From assembly GCF_000519205.1 (NCBI RefSeq), contig NZ_KI912599.1, forward strand, positions 120,934-184,933: a stretch of 64,000 bases of DNA. Reading direction: 5' to 3'. This DNA is from Amycolatopsis taiwanensis DSM 45107 (GTDB lineage: Bacteria; Actinomycetota; Actinomycetes; Mycobacteriales; Pseudonocardiaceae). Positions 8,021 to 16,952 of this stretch are shown one piece after another. Position 1 is the stretch's first letter. Every line of letters starts with the position of its first letter. Under the pieces are notes generated by a model. It did no database searches and was not told where the DNA came from. It saw only the letters and a list, made by a program, of their open reading frames with translations. A program made the translations under genes and the position numbers.

Positions 8021-9769
8021 ATGTACAGACAGATTCTCGATCCCGTCGCGGGGTCGCTGGCATGGTCGTCGCTCGTGGCGGCCCTGCCGCTGATCGCGCT
8101 GTTCGTGCTGCTGGGCATCGTGCGGATGACCGCCTGGCTGGCCGCGCTGATCTCGCTGGCCGTCGCGCTGGTGGTCGCGATCTTCGTCTACCCGATGCCG
8201 GCCGGGCCGGCGGTGCTGGCGGCGACCGAAGGCGCGGCGTTCGGCTTCTTCCCGATCCTGTGGATCGTGATCAATGCGATCTGGATCTACAACATGACCG
8301 TCCACACCGGACACTTCGACGTGCTGCGGCGGTCCTTCGCCAGGATAAGCGACGACCAGCGGATCCAGGGCGTGATCATCGCGTTCTCCTTCGGTGCGCT
8401 GCTGGAGGCGCTCGCCGGCTTCGGCACCCCGGTCGCCATTACGAGCGTCATGCTCATCGCGCTGGGCTTCAAGCCGATGAAGGCCGCGGTGGTCGCGCTG
8501 GTCGCCAACACCGCGCCGGTCGCGTTCGGCGCGCTCGCCGTGCCGATCACCACCCTGGCCACGGTCACCGGCCTGCCGCTGGGCGACCTCTCCGCCATGG
8601 TCGGGCGGCAGACCCCGATCCTGGGCGTGTTCGTACCGATCGCGCTGGTGTTCATCATCGACGGTGTCCGCGGCATCCGGCAGACCTGGCCGGGCGCGCT
8701 GGTGTGCGGTGTCGTCTTCGCGATCGCCCAGTTCGCGGTGTCGAACTACGTGAGCGCGCCGCTCACCGACATTGTCGCGTCGCTGCTCAGCGCCGGGGCG
8801 ATGGTGCTGTTCCTGCGCGTGTGGCGTCCCGTCGAGTCGTACGTCGAGGGCGGCGGGGTCTCCGGCTTCGGGACGGCGGGCGCCGACGGTGGCAAGCACC
8901 GCGCGGTCGCGGCTTCCACGGCCACTCTGCCGCGCCCGTCGGGCGGCGGCGGCGCTGGTGACGGGGGCGCTGGTGGGGACACTGGCAATGGGGGCGCTGG
9001 TGTTGGGAACGGCCCGGCCCAGCGGGACAGCGGTGCCGAGGTTTTCCGGGCGTACGCGCCGTATCTGATCATCATCGCGGTGTTCGCGCTCGCCCAGGTA
9101 CCGGCGATCAAGGACGCGCTGACCTCCGTCACGCAGAACTTCAACTGGCCGGGGCTGCACATCGAGTCGTCCAGCGGCAAACCGTCCACCTTGTCCATGT
9201 TCAAGTTCGACTGGCTGAACGCGGCGGGCACGCTGCTCATCATCGCCGGACTGATCACCATTCCGGTGATCGGCATTCGCCCCATGCGGGCGCTGCGGGC
9301 CTACGGCGCCACCTACCGGCAGTTGGCCGCCGCGATCGTGACCGTCATGGCGGTGCTTGCGCTCGCCTACGTCATGAACGCGAGCGGACAGACCGCGACG
9401 CTTGGTACCTGGATGGCCGGGGCGGGCGGCGTGTTCGCGCTGATCTCGCCGATCCTCGGCTGGCTCGGCGTGGCGGTGACCGGCTCTGATACCTCGTCGA
9501 ACTCGCTGTTCGGCGCCCTGCAGCTGGTCGCGGCGCAGAAGGCGGGGTTGAGCGCCACCCTGCTGGCCGCGGCGAACTCGTCGGGTGGCGTGCTCGGCAA
9601 GATGATCAGTCCGCAGAACCTGGCGATCGCCGCGGCGGCGGTCGGGCTGTCCGGGCGTGAGGGCGACCTGTTCCGGCGGGTGTTCCTGTGGAGCCTGGTG
9701 TTCGTGGCCGTGATGTGCCTACTGGTATTCGGCCAGTCCACCCCCTTCCTCTCCTGGATGGTGCCCTAA
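8021..9769 (+). CDS. LctP/GlcA-family lactate/glycolate permease
   Basis: Proton-coupled 2-hydroxyacid importer of the lactate permease family, 582 residues with about a dozen membrane helices. Recognisable are LLEALAGFGTPVAITSVML and the C-terminal TGSDTSSNSLFGALQ and NSSGGVLGKMISPQNLAIA blocks. A hydrophilic loop around residues 280-335 contains an unusual glycine-rich low-complexity stretch (GGGGAGDGGAGG). The ribosome site GAGGTG precedes the ATG. As the last gene of the operon it imports the glycolate or lactate oxidised by GlcDEF. The family cannot be split by substrate from sequence alone. Downstream lie 21-bp repeats and no obvious simple terminator. Confidence 0.88.
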   Translation: MYRQILDPVAGSLAWSSLVAALPLIALFVLLGIVRMTAWLAALISLAVALVVAIFVYPMPAGPAVLAATEGAAFGFFPILWIVINAIWIYNMTVHTGHFDVLRRSFARISDDQRIQGVIIAFSFGALLEALAGFGTPVAITSVMLIALGFKPMKAAVVALVANTAPVAFGALAVPITTLATVTGLPLGDLSAMVGRQTPILGVFVPIALVFIIDGVRGIRQTWPGALVCGVVFAIAQFAVSNYVSAPLTDIVASLLSAGAMVLFLRVWRPVESYVEGGGVSGFGTAGADGGKHRAVAASTATLPRPSGGGGAGDGGAGGDTGNGGAGVGNGPAQRDSGAEVFRAYAPYLIIIAVFALAQVPAIKDALTSVTQNFNWPGLHIESSSGKPSTLSMFKFDWLNAAGTLLIIAGLITIPVIGIRPMRALRAYGATYRQLAAAIVTVMAVLALAYVMNASGQTATLGTWMAGAGGVFALISPILGWLGVAVTGSDTSSNSLFGALQLVAAQKAGLSATLLAAANSSGGVLGKMISPQNLAIAAAAVGLSGREGDLFRRVFLWSLVFVAVMCLLVFGQSTPFLSWMVP

Positions 9770-9792
9770 CTTCCCGTGCCCCCGGTCCCAGC

Positions 9793-9912
9793 ACCCGTGT
9801 CCCCTCCCCAGGACCCCGTGTCCCCGGTTCAGGAGGTTGAGTTCCCGCTCCAGGAGGTTGAGTTCCCGGTTCAGGCCGCTGAGTTCCCGGTTCAGGATTT
9901 CGTGTTCCCGTC
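9793..9912. repeat. 21-bp tandem repeat array, locus 1a
   Basis: About five head-to-tail units of 21 bp, alternating GTGTCCCC and GAGTTCCC halves followed by GGTTCAGG or CTCCAGG. All units are in the forward orientation, directly downstream of the permease gene. The segment 9913-10018 that follows shows no convincing gene. Confidence 0.85.
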
Positions 9913-10018
9913 GCGGGACACGAGTTCGTCGTACTGGCGCGGAGGTGAGACGGTCCTGGCGGCGTGCCTCAGAACGTTGCCGGGGTAATCCGCTCTTCGG
10001 TCTAGGCGTTCACCAAGC

Positions 10019-10466
10019 CAGAACTCAGGTGCCCGGACCGGGAACTCGGGTGCCTGGGCCGGGAACTCGGGTGCCTGGGCCGGGATCTCGGGTGCCTGGA
10101 CCGGGATCTCGGGTGCCTGAGCCGGGAACACGCCCGGCTGGGCCGGGAACTCGGGTGCCTGAGCCGGGAAGTCGGGTGCCTGGGCCGGGAAGTCGGGTGC
10201 CTGAGCCGGGGACACGCCCGGCTGGGCCGGGAACTCGGGTGCCTGAGCCGGGAAGTCGGGTGCCTGAGCCGGGGACACGCTGGGTACTGGCGTGTCCCCG
10301 GTTGGGGAGGGTGAGTTCTGGGTTCAGGTGGGTGAGTTCTGGGTTCAGGCGGGCGAGTTCTGGGTTCGTGGGTGAGTTCTGGGTTCGTGGGTGAGTTCTG
10401 GGTTCGTGGGTGAGTTCTGGGTTCGTGGGTGAGTTCTGGGTTCGGGTGGGCGAGTTCTGGGTTCGG
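10019..10466. repeat. 21-bp repeat array, locus 1b, with an internal orientation switch
   Basis: From 10019 to about 10290 the units read CCGGGAACTCGGGTGCCTG (reverse orientation, 21-bp period). From about 10296 to 10466 they read GAGTTCTGGGTTC (forward), partly with a shortened 19-bp period. The array ends two bases before the sirtuin stop codon. No convincing gene is seen here; the long open frames are products of the repeats. Confidence 0.88.
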
Positions 10467-10467
10467 G

Positions 10468-11346
10468 CTAGCAGCCGAGGCGGCGGGCCAGGTCGGTCAG
10501 TGCCTGGCCCAGGGGGAGATCGACGAGGGTGTTCGCGTAGCGATCGCCGCGGGTTTCCCCACGGTTGATGATCAGGATCGGCTTGCCCGACTTGGCCGCG
10601 TGGCGGACGAACCGCAGGCCGGACATGACCGTCAACGACGAGCCCAGGACCAGCAGCGCGCGGGCATTGTCGATAAGCCGGTAACAGCGTTGAACCCGTG
10701 CCGGTGGCACGTTTTCGCCGAAGAACACCACATCCGGCTTCAGCACCCCGCTTGTGCACGCGGAACAGTCGACGAGCCGGAACGCGCGGACCTGCTCGTC
10801 GGCGAGGTCGACGTCGCCGTCCGGGTTGACCCTGCTCGCGGAGCCCTCGAACACCGGGTTGGCCGCTCGCAGCCGGGAATCCAGCTCCTCCCGCGAACTC
10901 TTCCGCCCGCAACCCAGGCACACGACCCGGCTGAGCCTGCCGTGCAACTCCACGACACCCGAGGTGCCCACGGCCTGGTGTAAACCGTCGACGTTCTGGG
11001 TGATGACTCCCGACAGATGGCCCCGTGTGCGAAGCGCGGCGACGGCGCGATGCCCCGCGTTCGGCTCGGCGCGGGCGACCATTGCCCAGCCGAGGTGGCT
11101 GCGCGCCCAGTACCGGCGCCGGGCCTGCTCACTGCTGACGAACTCCTGGTACGTCATCGGCGTGTGCCGGCGGAGGCTGCCCGCTGGGCCTCGGTAATCG
11201 GGTATGCCGGATTCGGTGGACAGCCCGGCCCCGGACAGGACCACGACCCGACCGCCGCTGACGACCCGTGTGACCTCGTCCAGGCTGGTCGTGCGTGGTG
11301 CGGGCTCGCCCGTGGCCGTCCAGCTGAGGGTCGGTCGGGTCAGCAC
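10468..11346 (-). CDS. Sir2-family NAD-dependent protein deacylase
   Basis: Sirtuin that removes acyl groups from protein lysines using NAD. Visible are the NAD pocket GAGLSTESGIPDYRG (about 39-53), QNVDGLH, the catalytic His in ELHGRL, and four zinc cysteines as CLGC and CSAC. After the first pair the insert is longer than in class III sirtuins. The late motif LVLGSSLTVMSG and INRGETRGD bind the nucleotide. 292 residues; GTG start with a poor ribosome site, so a later start is possible. Single-gene unit; it converges with the permease across repeat arrays. Acetate- and acetyl-phosphate-generating enzymes elsewhere in the window would affect protein acetylation, but no direct link is shown. 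Confidence 0.9.
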   Translation of the reverse strand: MLTRPTLSWTATGEPAPRTTSLDEVTRVVSGGRVVVLSGAGLSTESGIPDYRGPAGSLRRHTPMTYQEFVSSEQARRRYWARSHLGWAMVARAEPNAGHRAVAALRTRGHLSGVITQNVDGLHQAVGTSGVVELHGRLSRVVCLGCGRKSSREELDSRLRAANPVFEGSASRVNPDGDVDLADEQVRAFRLVDCSACTSGVLKPDVVFFGENVPPARVQRCYRLIDNARALLVLGSSLTVMSGLRFVRHAAKSGKPILIINRGETRGDRYANTLVDLPLGQALTDLARRLGC

Positions 11347-11686
11347 AAGGGCAGCTTACGTGGTCCGTGGGTCAGCCGGGGCACGGTTGGACCATCGTCC
11401 CGGCCTGGCAGTGCGGCGCCGGTTCCGACAGTGGTTTCGAACACAATTCTGGACGGCGCCACATGGAAAAAGCGCCCGGATTGCCGTGCGCAATAAACCG
11501 GCAACTGACTGCGAACGTGTGTTCGCGTAGCCGGCTGACACTGGCGCCGGCTCATATCCGTGGAAAGTTAACTGACTTAATGCCCTTGTGGTTGAACGTC
11601 GACGAAGGCGTTGGGGCTTCCGTGCGGCGCGCGTGTGGACCATGATGACGCCGTCTTGGTGGGGTTCACGAGGGGGTGAGGTGGCT
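11347..11686. other. Intergenic region, no gene seen
   Basis: About 340 bases between the divergent sirtuin and sigma-factor genes. It must hold both promoters, but no convincing -35/-10 pair or operator was identified. Short open frames here lack ribosome sites. Confidence 0.4.
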
Positions 11687-12328
11687 GTGTCGGACCCGGG
11701 TGAGGACGGCGACGAGTTGGTGCGGGCGGCGTGCGCGGGGGACGAGGGCGCGTTCCGGGTGCTGTACCGCTCGGTGGCGCCGGGTCTGCTGCGGTACCTG
11801 CGGGTGCTGGTAGGGGAAGACGCCGAGGACGTGGCGTCGGAGACATGGTTGCAGGTCGCCCGGGACGTGGCGCGGTTTTCCGGTGACCTGGAAGGGTTTC
11901 GTGGCTGGGTCGCCACGATCGGACGGCATCGGGCGCTCGATCATCTACGGCGGGTGCGGCGGCGGCCGGTGAGCGCGGTCTCGGTGGAGGACGCCGGGCT
12001 GGACTGGGCGGGCTGGCCGGACGCGGGGGAGTCGGCGATGGAGACGCTGGGGACCGAGGCCGCGCTGGAGTTGATCGCGTCGTTGCCCCGCGATCAGGCG
12101 GAGGCGGTGCTGCTACGCGTGGTGCTGGGGTTGGACGCGACCGCGGCCGGGCGGGTGCTGGGTAAGCGAGCGGGGGCGGTGCGTACCGCGGCGTATCGCG
12201 GGTTGCGGACCTTGGCCGGGCGCTTGTCCCAGGGTACGTCCGAGACCAGCGCGAACATCGCCGGGAAGCCGAGTCGGGAACGGGGTGTGACACATCTGGG
12301 AGCGGCGGCGCTGAGGGAAGTGAGATGA
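11687..12328 (+). CDS. ECF-type RNA polymerase sigma factor
   Basis: Alternative sigma factor of the extracytoplasmic-function class. Region 2 contains DAEDVASETWLQVARDVARF and FRGWVATIGRHRALDHLRR; region 4 contains LIASLPRDQAEAVLLRVVLGLDATAAG with a helix-turn-helix ending KRAGAVRTAAYRGLRTL. The GTG at 11687 is preferred because GGGGGTGAGG ends about 6 bases upstream; this gives 213 residues, normal for the family. A start at the ATG near 11644 would add an unconserved leader. The stop overlaps the start of the next gene (ATGA), so the downstream membrane protein is probably its regulator. Confidence 0.85.
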   Translation: MSDPGEDGDELVRAACAGDEGAFRVLYRSVAPGLLRYLRVLVGEDAEDVASETWLQVARDVARFSGDLEGFRGWVATIGRHRALDHLRRVRRRPVSAVSVEDAGLDWAGWPDAGESAMETLGTEAALELIASLPRDQAEAVLLRVVLGLDATAAGRVLGKRAGAVRTAAYRGLRTLAGRLSQGTSETSANIAGKPSRERGVTHLGAAALREVR

Positions 12329-13083
12329 GCGCGAGTGATGGCCGGCGCCTGGACCGGCGGGCAGCCGAACGGGTGCTGGGTGGTGACCTGGCCGCGGGCG
12401 GGCCCGGGTTGCATGCCCTGCTGGCCGTGGCATCGGCTCCGGCCCGGCCGGGTGAGCTGGCCGGGGAGGAAGCCGCGGTCGCGGCGTTGCACTCCGCGCG
12501 CATCGAGCCACGACCGGCAGGAAGACGACGGATGATCAGGACCGTGCTGGCCACCTTGGTCACGACCAGGGCCGCGGTGGCCTTCGCCGCGACCGCGGCC
12601 GTGACCGTGGGCGGCGTGGTCACCGTCGCCGCCGCTACCGGCGGCAGCGGTCCTACCGTCCCCCCACCCGCACCCACGACCGCGGCGACGCTCAGCCGAG
12701 CCAGCGCCGAGCCGCCGCCCAGCGCCGAGCCGCCCAGCGCCGAGCCGCCGCCCAGCAGCGCACCTCGCACCGGTGAGCGGGCCGGCGAGCAGGCCGCGCC
12801 GCCCGCCGCCGCGCACCCCAACCCCAACCCCAACCCCAACCCCTCGCTCGACGGGCTCTGCCGCGCCTACACCAGCGGCGCGGGCGCCGAGCACGGCAAG
12901 GCATTGGACAGTCCCGCCTTCACCGCGCTGATCACGGCCGCGGGCGGTAAGGACAGGGTCGCCGACTACTGCACCAGCCTGCTGCCCACCCGTTCGGCGT
13001 CGCCCGAGATGGACCACAACGAGACGACGCCGCCCGGCATAGGCCACAAGGAGATCCCGCACCTCCCGACAATGATCCCGTGA
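12325..13083 (+). CDS. Putative membrane-anchored partner of the ECF sigma factor
   Basis: A 252-residue protein coupled by ATGA to the sigma gene. The N-terminal 75 residues are cytosolic-like, a membrane helix lies at about 83-105 (AVAFAATAAVTVGGVVTVAA), and the outer part is rich in Pro/Ala/Ser with internal SAEPPP repeats and an alternating PNPNPNPNP run. A small C-terminal domain has two cysteines (LCRAYTSG and DYCTSLL) that could form a disulfide. No zinc anti-sigma HxxxCxxC motif is present, so the anti-sigma role is inferred from position only. Its gene ends just before strong hairpins. Confidence 0.7.
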   Translation: MSASDGRRLDRRAAERVLGGDLAAGGPGLHALLAVASAPARPGELAGEEAAVAALHSARIEPRPAGRRRMIRTVLATLVTTRAAVAFAATAAVTVGGVVTVAAATGGSGPTVPPPAPTTAATLSRASAEPPPSAEPPSAEPPPSSAPRTGERAGEQAAPPAAAHPNPNPNPNPSLDGLCRAYTSGAGAEHGKALDSPAFTALITAAGGKDRVADYCTSLLPTRSASPEMDHNETTPPGIGHKEIPHLPTMIP

Positions 13084-13096
13084 GTACCCACCGACT

Positions 13097-13131
13097 GGCG
13101 GTGACCCCTCCCCCTCATTGCCGTCACCGCC
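13097..13131 (+). terminator. Hairpin downstream of the sigma operon
   Basis: Perfect 9-bp stem GGCGGTGAC / GTCACCGCC with a 17-base loop, immediately after the stop codon at 13083. It is followed by a stronger hairpin and probably acts with it. Confidence 0.5.
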
Positions 13132-13135
13132 ACCA

Positions 13136-13185
13136 GCGGGCGGTGGTCCGAGGTTCCTCCCCCCAGGCCTCGGACCACCGCCCGC
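13136..13185 (+). terminator. Strong 18-bp-stem terminator hairpin
   Basis: Perfect 18-bp inverted repeat at 13136-13153 and 13168-13185 (GCGGGCGGTGGTCCGAGG and its complement) with a 14-base C-rich loop. There is no U-tract, which is normal for actinobacterial terminators. It isolates the sigma operon from the gas-vesicle operon. Confidence 0.8.
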
Positions 13186-13426
13186 ATCTCAGCCACAGCC
13201 GGGCCGGTGGTGCGCGGAAAGCTTTGCCGGGGTAGCACTTTCTCACAACCGGCGATCTCTCACGACCGACGAGCGGCCGCGTCTGCCCAGCCGGTTTCGC
13301 GCCATCCGCGCAAGCAGAGCTGAGCGCGGAACGTCGATTTCTCACTGTCTGCTCCATTTCGCGCACCCAGAGTTCAGCCGCGTGGACCACTCGGCGGGAA
13401 TTCCACATTCCGATTTCCCTGGCCTG

Positions 13427-13452
13427 GTTTCGCCGTTTCCCCAACGGGGTAG
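13427..13452 (+). promoter_or_regulatory. Candidate SigB/SigF-type stress promoter for the gas-vesicle operon
   Basis: GTTT at 13427-13430 and GGGTAG at 13447-13452 are separated by 16 bases, matching the actinobacterial SigB/SigF-like pattern GTTT-N15-17-GGGTA. It is about 54 bases before the first gene of the cluster. The GGGGTAGCAC string also occurs near 13230, without a good partner box. The rest of 13186-13505 shows no gene. Confidence 0.45.
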
Positions 13453-13505
13453 CACGGCAGCACGCATCCGGAGCGAGCCGAATGCGATTGCGTCAGGAGG
13501 AAGAC

Positions 13506-14144
13506 ATGAAAGCTGGCGGACGGATCGCGCTGGGGATGGGGGCCGGATACCTGCTGGGGCGGACGCGCAAGATGAAGCTGGCGCTGATGATCGCCGCGGC
13601 CGGTGCGACCGGCACCACCTCGCCGCGCAAGATGGTGCAGCGCGGCCTGAAACAGCTCGCCGAATCGGCGGAGCTGGGCAAGCTGACCGAAGTGGCGCGC
13701 GGTGAACTGGTCGATGCCGCCAAGGCGGCCGCGATCACCGCGGCCAGCAGCCGGATCGACGCGCTGAGCGAGCGGCTCGGAGCCGCCGTCGAGCCCGGTC
13801 GGGTGGTCAAGGAAGCCGGGCAGGCGGTACCGAAGCCCGGCCCGAAACCCGAGTCCGCCGAGGAGAGACCGGAGGAGGAGCCTGAAGAGGGCGGGGCCCG
13901 CGGCGAGGCGGCCGGCGAAGGCGAGGAAGAACAAGCGCGGGGCGAAGAGAGCGAAGCGGAAGTTCCGGAGCAGGGCAGGGAAGAAGCGCCCGCACGGCCT
14001 ACCGCGCACCGCGGTACGTCCACGCGCACCACGTCCCGGCGTCGGCAGGCGGAGCAGCCCGCCGATGAAGAGCCCGCGCGGCGCCGCGCGACCCGGGCCG
14101 GGACGGGCACCGGCCGGACGCCGGTGCGGCGAACCAGGAGGTGA
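13506..14144 (+). CDS. Gas-vesicle cluster protein of unknown function (GvpY position)
   Basis: First gene of the gas-vesicle operon, 212 residues, with AGGAGGAAGAC upstream of the ATG. The N-terminus (MKAGGRIALGMGAGYLLGR) is a short glycine-rich amphipathic or membrane-associating segment, followed by an alpha-helical region to about 110. The middle (about 118-160) is strongly acidic with many Glu repeats, and the tail is Arg-rich (RRRATRAGTGTGRTPVRRTRR). This two-charge tail suggests binding to another vesicle component or a surface. Naming as GvpY rests on position next to the SRPBCC gene, as in Streptomyces clusters, not on a recognised domain. Confidence 0.6.
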   Translation: MKAGGRIALGMGAGYLLGRTRKMKLALMIAAAGATGTTSPRKMVQRGLKQLAESAELGKLTEVARGELVDAAKAAAITAASSRIDALSERLGAAVEPGRVVKEAGQAVPKPGPKPESAEERPEEEPEEGGARGEAAGEGEEEQARGEESEAEVPEQGREEAPARPTAHRGTSTRTTSRRRQAEQPADEEPARRRATRAGTGTGRTPVRRTRR

Positions 14145-14149
14145 GCACG

Positions 14150-15223
14150 ATGGTCGCCAAACAGGTCAAGGACGCGGTCGGCCAGGCGCCGCAGCGGGTC
14201 GAGGAAGCGGTAGGCGACCTGCCGGGGCAGGCCGGCCAGGCGGTGTCGAAGGTGGTGCCGTCGGACCAGCTCAGCGAGGCGTTGCGGAAGCTGGTCGAGA
14301 CCCTTGTGGCGCGTGGCGCCAACGCGCTGGTCGGGAAGGTCACTTCGGCGTCCGGGCGGCTGACGGAGTTCGCCGAGGGCGGCGGCGACGGCGGCCTGCT
14401 GAGCGCGCTGACCGGCGGCGGGGGCGGGATCAAGGGCAAGGCGATGCTCGGCGCGGTGAAGGGCGGCCTGTCCGGTGTGACGGACAAGGTGAAGGACCAG
14501 GTGTCCGGCCTCGCGGGCGGGCTGCTCGGCGGCAAGGGCGGCAGAAGCAAGACCAATCAGCTCAAGGTGACCAACATCGTCGAGGAGATCGACGTCGGTG
14601 TGCCGGTGGATCTCGCCTACGACCTGTGGACCCGGTTCACCGACTTCCCCACCTTCATGAAGAAGGTCGAGAACGTCGAGCAGGTCAGCGACGAGAACCT
14701 GCGCTGGAAGGCGCAGATCTGGTGGTCGCACCGGGCGTGGGAATCGGACATCGTCGAGCAGGTGCCCGAGGAGCACATCATCTGGCGGTCCAAGGGGGAC
14801 AAGGGTTATGTCGACGGTGCGGTCAGTTTCCACGAGCTGAGCCCGGATCTGACGCGGATCATGTTGGTGCTCGAGTACCACCCCAAGGGGTTCGTGGAGA
14901 GGACCGGCAACATCTGGCGGGCCCAGGGACGCCGGGTACGGCTGGAGCTCAAGCACTTCAGGCGGCACGCGATGACGTACGCGTTGTTGCACCCCGACGA
15001 GATCGAAGGCTGGCACGGCGAGATCCGCGACGGCGAGGTCGTCGACGGCCGGTCCGAAGAGGACACCGGCCGAGCCGGAGCAGAAACGGAAGAAGAGGCC
15101 GGGGAAGAAGCCGCGGAAGAAGCCGCAGGCCGCGGTGAGTCCCCGGAAGGCGGCGTGCCGGAGCCCCGCGGCGAGCCAGTGGGCGCGGGAACGGCCGGCA
15201 GAGAGCGAGGGAGCAACGGATGA
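14150..15223 (+). CDS. SRPBCC-domain gas-vesicle cluster protein (GvpZ-like)
   Basis: About 357 residues. An N-terminal glycine-rich helical region (1-140) is followed by a START/SRPBCC (polyketide-cyclase-like) domain at about 145-290: [47 protein letters not shown]-type strands and a long C-terminal helix. The tail is Glu-rich. SRPBCC proteins bind hydrophobic ligands; in gas-vesicle clusters the role is unknown. The ATG at 14150 is preferred over the GTG at 14141 because AGGAGGTGAG sits at the right distance. The stop overlaps the gvpA start. Confidence 0.75.
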   Translation: MVAKQVKDAVGQAPQRVEEAVGDLPGQAGQAVSKVVPSDQLSEALRKLVETLVARGANALVGKVTSASGRLTEFAEGGGDGGLLSALTGGGGGIKGKAMLGAVKGGLSGVTDKVKDQVSGLAGGLLGGKGGRSKTNQLKVTNIVEEIDVGVPVDLAYDLWTRFTDFPTFMKKVENVEQVSDENLRWKAQIWWSHRAWESDIVEQVPEEHIIWRSKGDKGYVDGAVSFHELSPDLTRIMLVLEYHPKGFVERTGNIWRAQGRRVRLELKHFRRHAMTYALLHPDEIEGWHGEIRDGEVVDGRSEEDTGRAGAETEEEAGEEAAEEAAGRGESPEGGVPEPRGEPVGAGTAGRERGSNG

Positions 15224-15594
15224 CAACAGCGATTCAACCGGCCGGTGGTGGCGGCGGTGGGCTCGACCGCCCGAGTCCCACCGGCCTGGCCGACGTGATC
15301 GACACGATCCTGGACAAGGGACTGGTCATCGACGCCTATGTCCGCGTGTCGCTGGTCGGTATCGAGTTGCTGACGATCGACGCCCGCGTGGTCATCGCGA
15401 GCGTGGACACCTATCTGCGGTTCGCCCAGGCGGTCAACCGCCTCGAAATCTCCGACAGCGAGAAGAAGGGGCTGCCCGACCTGCTGGAGGACGTACAGTC
15501 CGGCGGCGCGAAGTCCAAGACCAAGGGCGCGCTCGAAGCGGCTGGGGAAAAGCTGCGCGACTTCATCACCGATGAGGCCCGGACGGACAGGTGA
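15220..15594 (+). CDS. gvpA: Gas vesicle structural protein GvpA
   Basis: Main wall protein of the gas vesicle, which assembles into ribs of a gas-filled protein shell. The conserved core is [20 protein letters not shown] then [20 protein letters not shown] (residues about 27-67), the amphipathic helix-strand-strand-helix of GvpA. A 15-residue Gly/Pro leader and a charged C-terminal extension (68-124) make it longer than cyanobacterial GvpA, as is usual in actinomycetes. ATGA overlap with the preceding gene; gvpF follows after 6 bases. Of the three GvpA-family genes in the cluster this one matches the major protein best. Confidence 0.9.
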   Translation: MTTAIQPAGGGGGGLDRPSPTGLADVIDTILDKGLVIDAYVRVSLVGIELLTIDARVVIASVDTYLRFAQAVNRLEISDSEKKGLPDLLEDVQSGGAKSKTKGALEAAGEKLRDFITDEARTDR

Positions 15595-15600
15595 GGCGAG

Positions 15601-16353
15601 ATGACGGAAAACGCCATGTACGTGTACGGAATCGTGCCCGCCGACGTCGAGATCGAACCCGGTGCCCGCGGCGTCGGCGACCCACCGGCCGAGGTGAAAA
15701 CCGTGCGGCACGGCAGGATATCGGCGCTGGTCAGCCCGATCGATCCGGGCAAGCCGCTGGGCCGGCCGCGGGATCTCACCGCGCACTCCGCCCTCCTCGA
15801 CGGCGCGTCGGTTGCCTGCCCGGTGCTGCCGATGCGGTTCGGCGCGGTGCTCACCGACGAGCAGGCGGTGATCGACGAGCTGTTGGCCGAGCACGAGGAC
15901 GAGTTCGCCGAGGCGCTGCACGAGTTGGAGGGCAAGGCCGAGTACGTCCTCAAGGGACGGTACGACGAAGGCGCGATACTCAACGAGATCCTCGACGAGA
16001 ACCCGGCGTTGGTCCGGTTGCGGGAAGCGATCCGCGACAAGCCGGAGGACGCCACGCGTAACGAGCGGATCGCGCTCGGCGAGCACATCAGCAACGCGAT
16101 CGCGGCCAAACGCCAGATTGACACCGACACGATGGCGCGCGTGCTCACGGAACAGGGCGTGCTGATCAACGTCCGGGAGCCGACTCATGAGGAGGACGCG
16201 TTCAACATCGCGTGCCTGACCGAGATCGCGAAGCAGGCCGACCTCGAGGCCGCGGTGGATCAGTTGGCGAGGGAGTGGGAAGGCCGGGTCGGGGTGCGCT
16301 TGCTGGGCCCCCTGGCGCCCTACGACTTCGTCGTGACGAGGACCGGGACGTAA
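15601..16353 (+). CDS. gvpF: Gas vesicle protein GvpF/GvpL family (first copy)
   Basis: Assembly or accessory protein of the GvpF/L family, 250 residues. It starts MTENAMYVYGIVPADVE, typical of the family's YvYGIvpa beginning, and has PVLPMRFGAVLTDE in the middle and the C-terminal signature VRLLGPLAPYDF. GvpF proteins are thought to bind GvpA monomers during vesicle nucleation. It lies between gvpA and gvpG in the common A-F-G order. GTGAGGCG upstream serves as ribosome site. Confidence 0.9.
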   Translation: MTENAMYVYGIVPADVEIEPGARGVGDPPAEVKTVRHGRISALVSPIDPGKPLGRPRDLTAHSALLDGASVACPVLPMRFGAVLTDEQAVIDELLAEHEDEFAEALHELEGKAEYVLKGRYDEGAILNEILDENPALVRLREAIRDKPEDATRNERIALGEHISNAIAAKRQIDTDTMARVLTEQGVLINVREPTHEEDAFNIACLTEIAKQADLEAAVDQLAREWEGRVGVRLLGPLAPYDFVVTRTGT

Positions 16354-16358
16354 GTGAA

Positions 16359-16601
16359 ATGGGCTTGCTGAGCGAAATTCTCCTGCTGCCGCTCGCGCCT
16401 GTGCGGGCGACGATCAAGCTGGGCGAGGTGATCCAGGAGCAGGTAGAACGCGAACTGCACGACCCGGCGTCCGTGCGGCGGGAGCTGGAACGGATCGAGC
16501 GGGCACGCGAAGCCGGCGAGATCTCCGCCGAGGAGGAAGAGCAGGCGCAGGCGGAGGTGCTGGCGCGAATGATCGGCCCCGGTTCGCTTCCAAGCGCCTA
16601 G
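16359..16601 (+). CDS. gvpG: Gas vesicle protein GvpG
   Basis: Small accessory protein, 80 residues: MGLLSEILLLPLAPVRATIK at the start, then a charged helical stretch (EQVERELHDPASVRRELERI). This matches the short helical GvpG family required for vesicle formation. It begins 5 bases after gvpF. No membrane segment beyond the hydrophobic N-terminal helix. Confidence 0.85.
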   Translation: MGLLSEILLLPLAPVRATIKLGEVIQEQVERELHDPASVRRELERIERAREAGEISAEEEEQAQAEVLARMIGPGSLPSA

Positions 16602-16627
16602 AAAACGCGAACGAAAGGTGATCCCAG

Positions 16628-16951
16628 ATGGCGGCCGCGAAACCGCGAAGCCCGGTGGAACGCGAACCACCGCCGCCGGAGGACCGGCAGCGGTCCGCGT
16701 CGGACATCGGCCGGATGGCGGTGGACGAGGTTCGGGAGCTGACCGGCAAGACCGCCCTGGGCGCCACCTCGGTCGAGCCGATCGAGGACGGCTGGCTGGT
16801 CGAGGTCGAGGTCGTCGAGGAGCAGCGCATCCCGTCCTCGGCGGACATGCTGGGCCTCTACGAGGTGGAACTCGACTTCGAGGGAACGCTGCTGGCCTAC
16901 CGCCGGACCCGGCGCTACGGCCGCGGCCAGGGGTATGGGGGTTCGCGCTGA
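16628..16951 (+). CDS. gvpO: Gas vesicle protein GvpO
   Basis: GvpO-family protein, 107 residues. The N-terminal 25 residues are Pro-rich and disordered; the conserved domain includes ELTGKTALGATSVEPIEDGW and DMLGLYEVELDFEGTLLAYR. GvpO is essential for vesicles in haloarchaea and is the first gene in Streptomyces clusters; here it lies internally between gvpG and gvpJ. The start is an ATG 26 bases after gvpG; its stop is separated from the next ATG by one base. Confidence 0.87.
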   Translation: MAAAKPRSPVEREPPPPEDRQRSASDIGRMAVDEVRELTGKTALGATSVEPIEDGWLVEVEVVEEQRIPSSADMLGLYEVELDFEGTLLAYRRTRRYGRGQGYGGSR

Positions 16952-16952
16952 G

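Noticed and set aside
10019-10466. CRISPR array
   Set aside because: Units are directly tandem with a 21-bp period and no unique spacers; no cas gene is present.
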